DNA of 7,687 nucleotides, taken from an uncultured Collinsella sp. (GTDB lineage Bacteria; Actinomycetota; Coriobacteriia; Coriobacteriales; Coriobacteriaceae). Under the pieces are notes generated by a model. It did no database searches. It was not told where the DNA came from and saw only the letters and a list, made by a program, of their open reading frames with translations. Position numbers and translations under genes: made by a program. Below are positions 6,144-7,687 of the stretch, piece after piece. Numbering within the stretch: position 1 is the first letter of the stretch; every line of letters starts with the position of its first letter. The stretch lies in the NCBI GenBank assembly GCA_934630385.1, contig CAKTWE010000077.1, positions 1 to 7,687 on the forward strand. Reading direction: 5' to 3'.

Positions 6144-6468
6144 CGTTCCTGCCAGGCTGTGGTTGCGGATGGGTGAAATGCCCACCCTAGTCCAAGACAG
6201 ACGCGGTCAAAGGGATCCACGTAAGCGACCGCGTGCGCGCGGCGCGATCATGGCGCGTCCTAGATGTAAGCCGCACCGTCCGTTCTACTTTCTTTGGGGC
6301 AATACCGCCTCGCGGGCGAGCGGGCCAGTCGTGAAGGTGGCTACGGCCTCCCGAGCAAACACCCCGGTGCGCAAGTGTGGGGTCAAATACCAGGTCAGCT
6401 GGTAGGAACAACCCGATATTCCGCGCAATGCACGGATTGTATACGACACAGAAGGCAGGGTAGTGGAC
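6144..6468 (+). ncRNA. Unassigned structured leader RNA or independent ncRNA
   Basis: About 325 nt lie between the predicted start site and the lipoprotein ATG. A first domain is closed by GGTTGCGG (6161-6168) pairing with CCGCACC (6271-6277), one T bulged. Inside it are GGGTG/CACCC (6171-6175/6183-6187), ACGCGGTC/GACCGCGT (6201-6208/6227-6234) and CGCGC/GCGCG (6236-6240/6253-6257), which together make a multi-branched junction. A second series holds CCG-CTCG/CGAG-CGG (6305-6323), ACCCC/GGGGT (6361-6365/6379-6383) and TACCAG/CTGGTA (6388-6393/6399-6404). I compared it by eye with T-box, TPP, cobalamin, SAM, glycine and c-di-GMP riboswitches, RNase P RNA, tmRNA and SRP RNA and saw no match. 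The tract TTCTACTTTCTTT (6283-6295) after the first domain could end a short RNA. Function is unknown. Confidence 0.45.
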
Positions 6469-7509
6469 ATGGTGAGGGGCAGCTTGATGCACGCGGCTCG
6501 GTTGGGCGCTGGGACCGCGGCGATCATCGCCGTATTGGGTCTGAGCGGATGCGCATTCAACCCGCTGTCCACGTTCACGACGCCTACGATCGACCAGATC
6601 GAGCGCGAGACCGTCACCCCTACGGTCTCGGACGATGCCCTGGTCACTCCCGGTACCCTTACGGTCGCCCTCGACACTTCCGATGCCCCGCAGGCCATGC
6701 AGGGCGCCGATGGCAACCTTACGGGCTACGCAGTTGACGCCGCTCGCGCTCTTGCAAGCCGCATGGGCCTCAAGGTCACTTTTGTCGATGCGTCCTCGGC
6801 CGATTCCGCGCTTGGCGATAAAAAGGCTGACATCTTCATTGGCGACATCAATTCCACGAATGGCGACGTCAGCACGCTTGGTACCTGCCTCTATGATGCT
6901 GCCGCCGTGTTCGGAAAGACCAGCGACGGCAAGTCGTTGAACGTCACTACCGAAACGCTTAACACCGCCAACCTGGGCGTTCAGGCTTCTTCGGCATCGC
7001 AGGAGGCACTCGCCAAGCAGAGCATCACGGCCAACCAAAAGACCTTCTCCAACATTAATGAGTGCTTTGAAGCGCTCGAGTCCGGTGAGGTCGACTATGT
7101 GATCTGCGATTCCACTGCCGGCGGTTATCTTGCACGTCTGATGAGCCAGATTTCCTACGTTGGCGCTCTCGAGACGCCCTCGACACTCGGCGTTGCAGGC
7201 CTTGCCGCCAACGAGGAGCTGTGCCGTGCCGTGAGCGATGCCCTCGACGGTATTACGGCCGATGGCACGCTCGAGGCGGTCCACTCTGTCTGGTATGGCA
7301 CGATGCCCTATGACCTCACCACTAAGACGGTTTCGGGCGCTAACGTGCAGTCGGGCGACTCTGAGTCTAGTGAGGCCATGTCCTCCGGCGATGAATCCTC
7401 CGATTCCAGCAGCGATGATTCCAGCAGTGATGACTTGTCCTCCGAGAGCAAACCGTCCAGCCAGGAGGGCGCTATCACCGACGACGACATTAACAAGCTC
7501 AATAGCTAG
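6469..7509 (+). CDS. Substrate-binding lipoprotein of the amino-acid ABC transporter family (SBP_bac_3)
   Basis: 346 aa from ATG 6469. An export signal ends in the lipobox LSGC (25-28), so C28 is probably lipidated and the protein anchored outside the membrane. The two-lobe binding fold is recognisable from PGTLTVALDTSDAP (61-74), NLTGYAVDAARALASRMG (83-100), KKADIFIGDI (118-127), NINECFEALESGEVDYVICD (195-214) and DGTLEAVHSVWYG (265-277). Family members bind amino acids or similar solutes for a partner permease and ATPase, none of which is in this window. The arginine that usually follows the 'S-x-T' after the first-lobe Asp motif is not seen in NSTNGDVSTLGTC (128-140), so the ligand may not be a standard amino acid. 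Residues 293-328 are an acidic Ser/Asp tail. Other possible starts are GTG 6463 (AGAAGG seven nt upstream) and ATG 6487 (GAGGGG upstream); all keep the signal. Confidence 0.82.
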   Translation: MVRGSLMHAARLGAGTAAIIAVLGLSGCAFNPLSTFTTPTIDQIERETVTPTVSDDALVTPGTLTVALDTSDAPQAMQGADGNLTGYAVDAARALASRMGLKVTFVDASSADSALGDKKADIFIGDINSTNGDVSTLGTCLYDAAAVFGKTSDGKSLNVTTETLNTANLGVQASSASQEALAKQSITANQKTFSNINECFEALESGEVDYVICDSTAGGYLARLMSQISYVGALETPSTLGVAGLAANEELCRAVSDALDGITADGTLEAVHSVWYGTMPYDLTTKTVSGANVQSGDSESSEAMSSGDESSDSSSDDSSSDDLSSESKPSSQEGAITDDDINKLNS

Positions 7510-7523
7510 TTATTGCTAGGGGT

Positions 7524-7552
7524 GGCGTCACCTCTGCGCTAGGAGAGACGCC
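7524..7552 (+). repeat. Stem-loop just after the lipoprotein gene
   Basis: GGCGTC (7524-7529) pairs with GACGCC (7547-7552), and CCT/AGG (7531-7533/7541-7543) can pair inside. No T-run follows, so it is more likely a 3' mRNA structure than a terminator. Confidence 0.4.
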
Positions 7553-7575
7553 CCTTCACGGTTTCAACACGCATT

Positions 7576-7609
7576 GCCGGGCTTTCCCAACAGGGGATCC
7601 CGGCTTTTT
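7576..7609 (+). terminator. Rho-independent terminator of the lipoprotein gene
   Basis: GCCGGG (7576-7581) pairs with CCCGGC (7599-7604), with an inner TCCC/GGGA helix (7585-7588/7594-7597), followed directly by TTTTT (7605-7609). It lies 66 nt after the stop codon, so the lipoprotein gene is probably transcribed alone. Confidence 0.85.
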
Positions 7610-7633
7610 CGTTAAAGGCTTTAGCCTGTGCGG

Positions 7634-7648
7634 GGCGCGCAGCGCGCC
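7634..7648. repeat. GC-rich inverted repeat
   Basis: GGCGCGC (7634-7640) and GCGCGCC (7642-7648) are inverted copies around a single A. It lies between two terminator-like hairpins; no role is visible. Confidence 0.35.
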
Positions 7649-7653
7649 GCATC

Positions 7654-7677
7654 AGAAACCACCCGCTATGCGGGTGG
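7654..7677 (-). terminator. Candidate terminator for a convergent gene beyond the window
   Basis: CCACCCGC (7659-7666) pairs perfectly with GCGGGTGG (7670-7677) around TAT. Read on the minus strand, the stem is followed by TTTCT (7658-7654), a short T-rich tail. This suggests termination of a leftward gene lying to the right of the window. On the plus strand the tail is GGACAACC, which does not fit a terminator. Confidence 0.45.
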
Positions 7678-7687
7678 GGACAACCGG

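Noticed and set aside
6189..6234. Resemblance to the ribosomal protein L10 leader (CCAAGACAG next to a CGCGGTC helix)
   Set aside because: The outer helix of the kink-turn does not form and no rplJ follows; kept only as a model to test.
6336..6347. T-box-like GGTGGCTACGGC
   Set aside because: It does not match the conserved GGTGGNACCGCG spacing, and no Stem I signature is seen upstream.
6136..6405. Plus-strand frame of about 90 codons beginning inside the TATAAT box
   Set aside because: The start codon overlaps the -10 box and no internal ATG has a ribosome binding site. The product is Arg/Pro-rich with no recognisable domain; paired helices explain the region better.
7634..7677. CRISPR-like repeats at the window end
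   Set aside because: The two inverted repeats differ in sequence and there is no repeat-spacer periodicity.

Overview
The window looks like chromosomal DNA from a high-GC Gram-positive bacterium. Codon use is strongly G/C-ending, Shine-Dalgarno sites are AGGAGG-like, and the gene order is thymidylate kinase, DNA polymerase III delta', PSP1/RicT protein, ComF. The last two genes also have a Coriobacteriia flavour, so a gut actinobacterium of the Collinsella/Olsenella type is my best guess. That placement is inference; no rRNA or other taxonomic marker is present.

Layout. Bases 1-200 are a short upstream region with a weak promoter candidate. Positions 201-3704 hold a tight co-directional operon: tmk, then holB (1 nt gap), then ricT (10 nt overlap). 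A roughly 100-nt spacer with an 18-bp perfect palindrome and a hairpin that would bury the next ribosome binding site leads to comF (3808-4614). Twelve bases later comes a 369-aa protein with no assigned function (4627-5736). It resembles actinobacterial proteins that join an AbiEi-like N-terminal region to a DUF559/Vsr-like nuclease fold.

Positions 5737-6468 contain no credible gene. The first part is an AT-rich 227-bp element with near-identical inverted arms of about 55 bp (5766-5992), MITE-like in form. A perfect 13-bp-stem hairpin follows (6008-6036), then a good promoter with a TATAAT -10 box (6109-6137). After it come about 325 nt that fold on paper into several helices: a long structured leader or an independent RNA that I could not assign to a known class. 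The last gene (6469-7509) encodes a lipoprotein of the amino-acid-type ABC transporter substrate-binding family, with an acidic Ser/Asp tail and no permease or ATPase beside it. A rho-independent terminator (7576-7609) ends it, and a stem-loop oriented for the minus strand (7654-7677) hints at a convergent gene just outside.

How the genes fit. Tmk makes dTDP for DNA synthesis, delta' is part of the replicative clamp loader, RicT belongs to an iron-sulfur RNase-specificity/competence complex in Bacillus, and ComF proteins act in natural transformation. The first half is therefore a conserved DNA-metabolism and competence neighbourhood. The most unusual points are the roughly 240-residue arginine-rich tail and extra cysteine cluster on RicT, the inverted-repeat element, and the unassigned structured RNA region.
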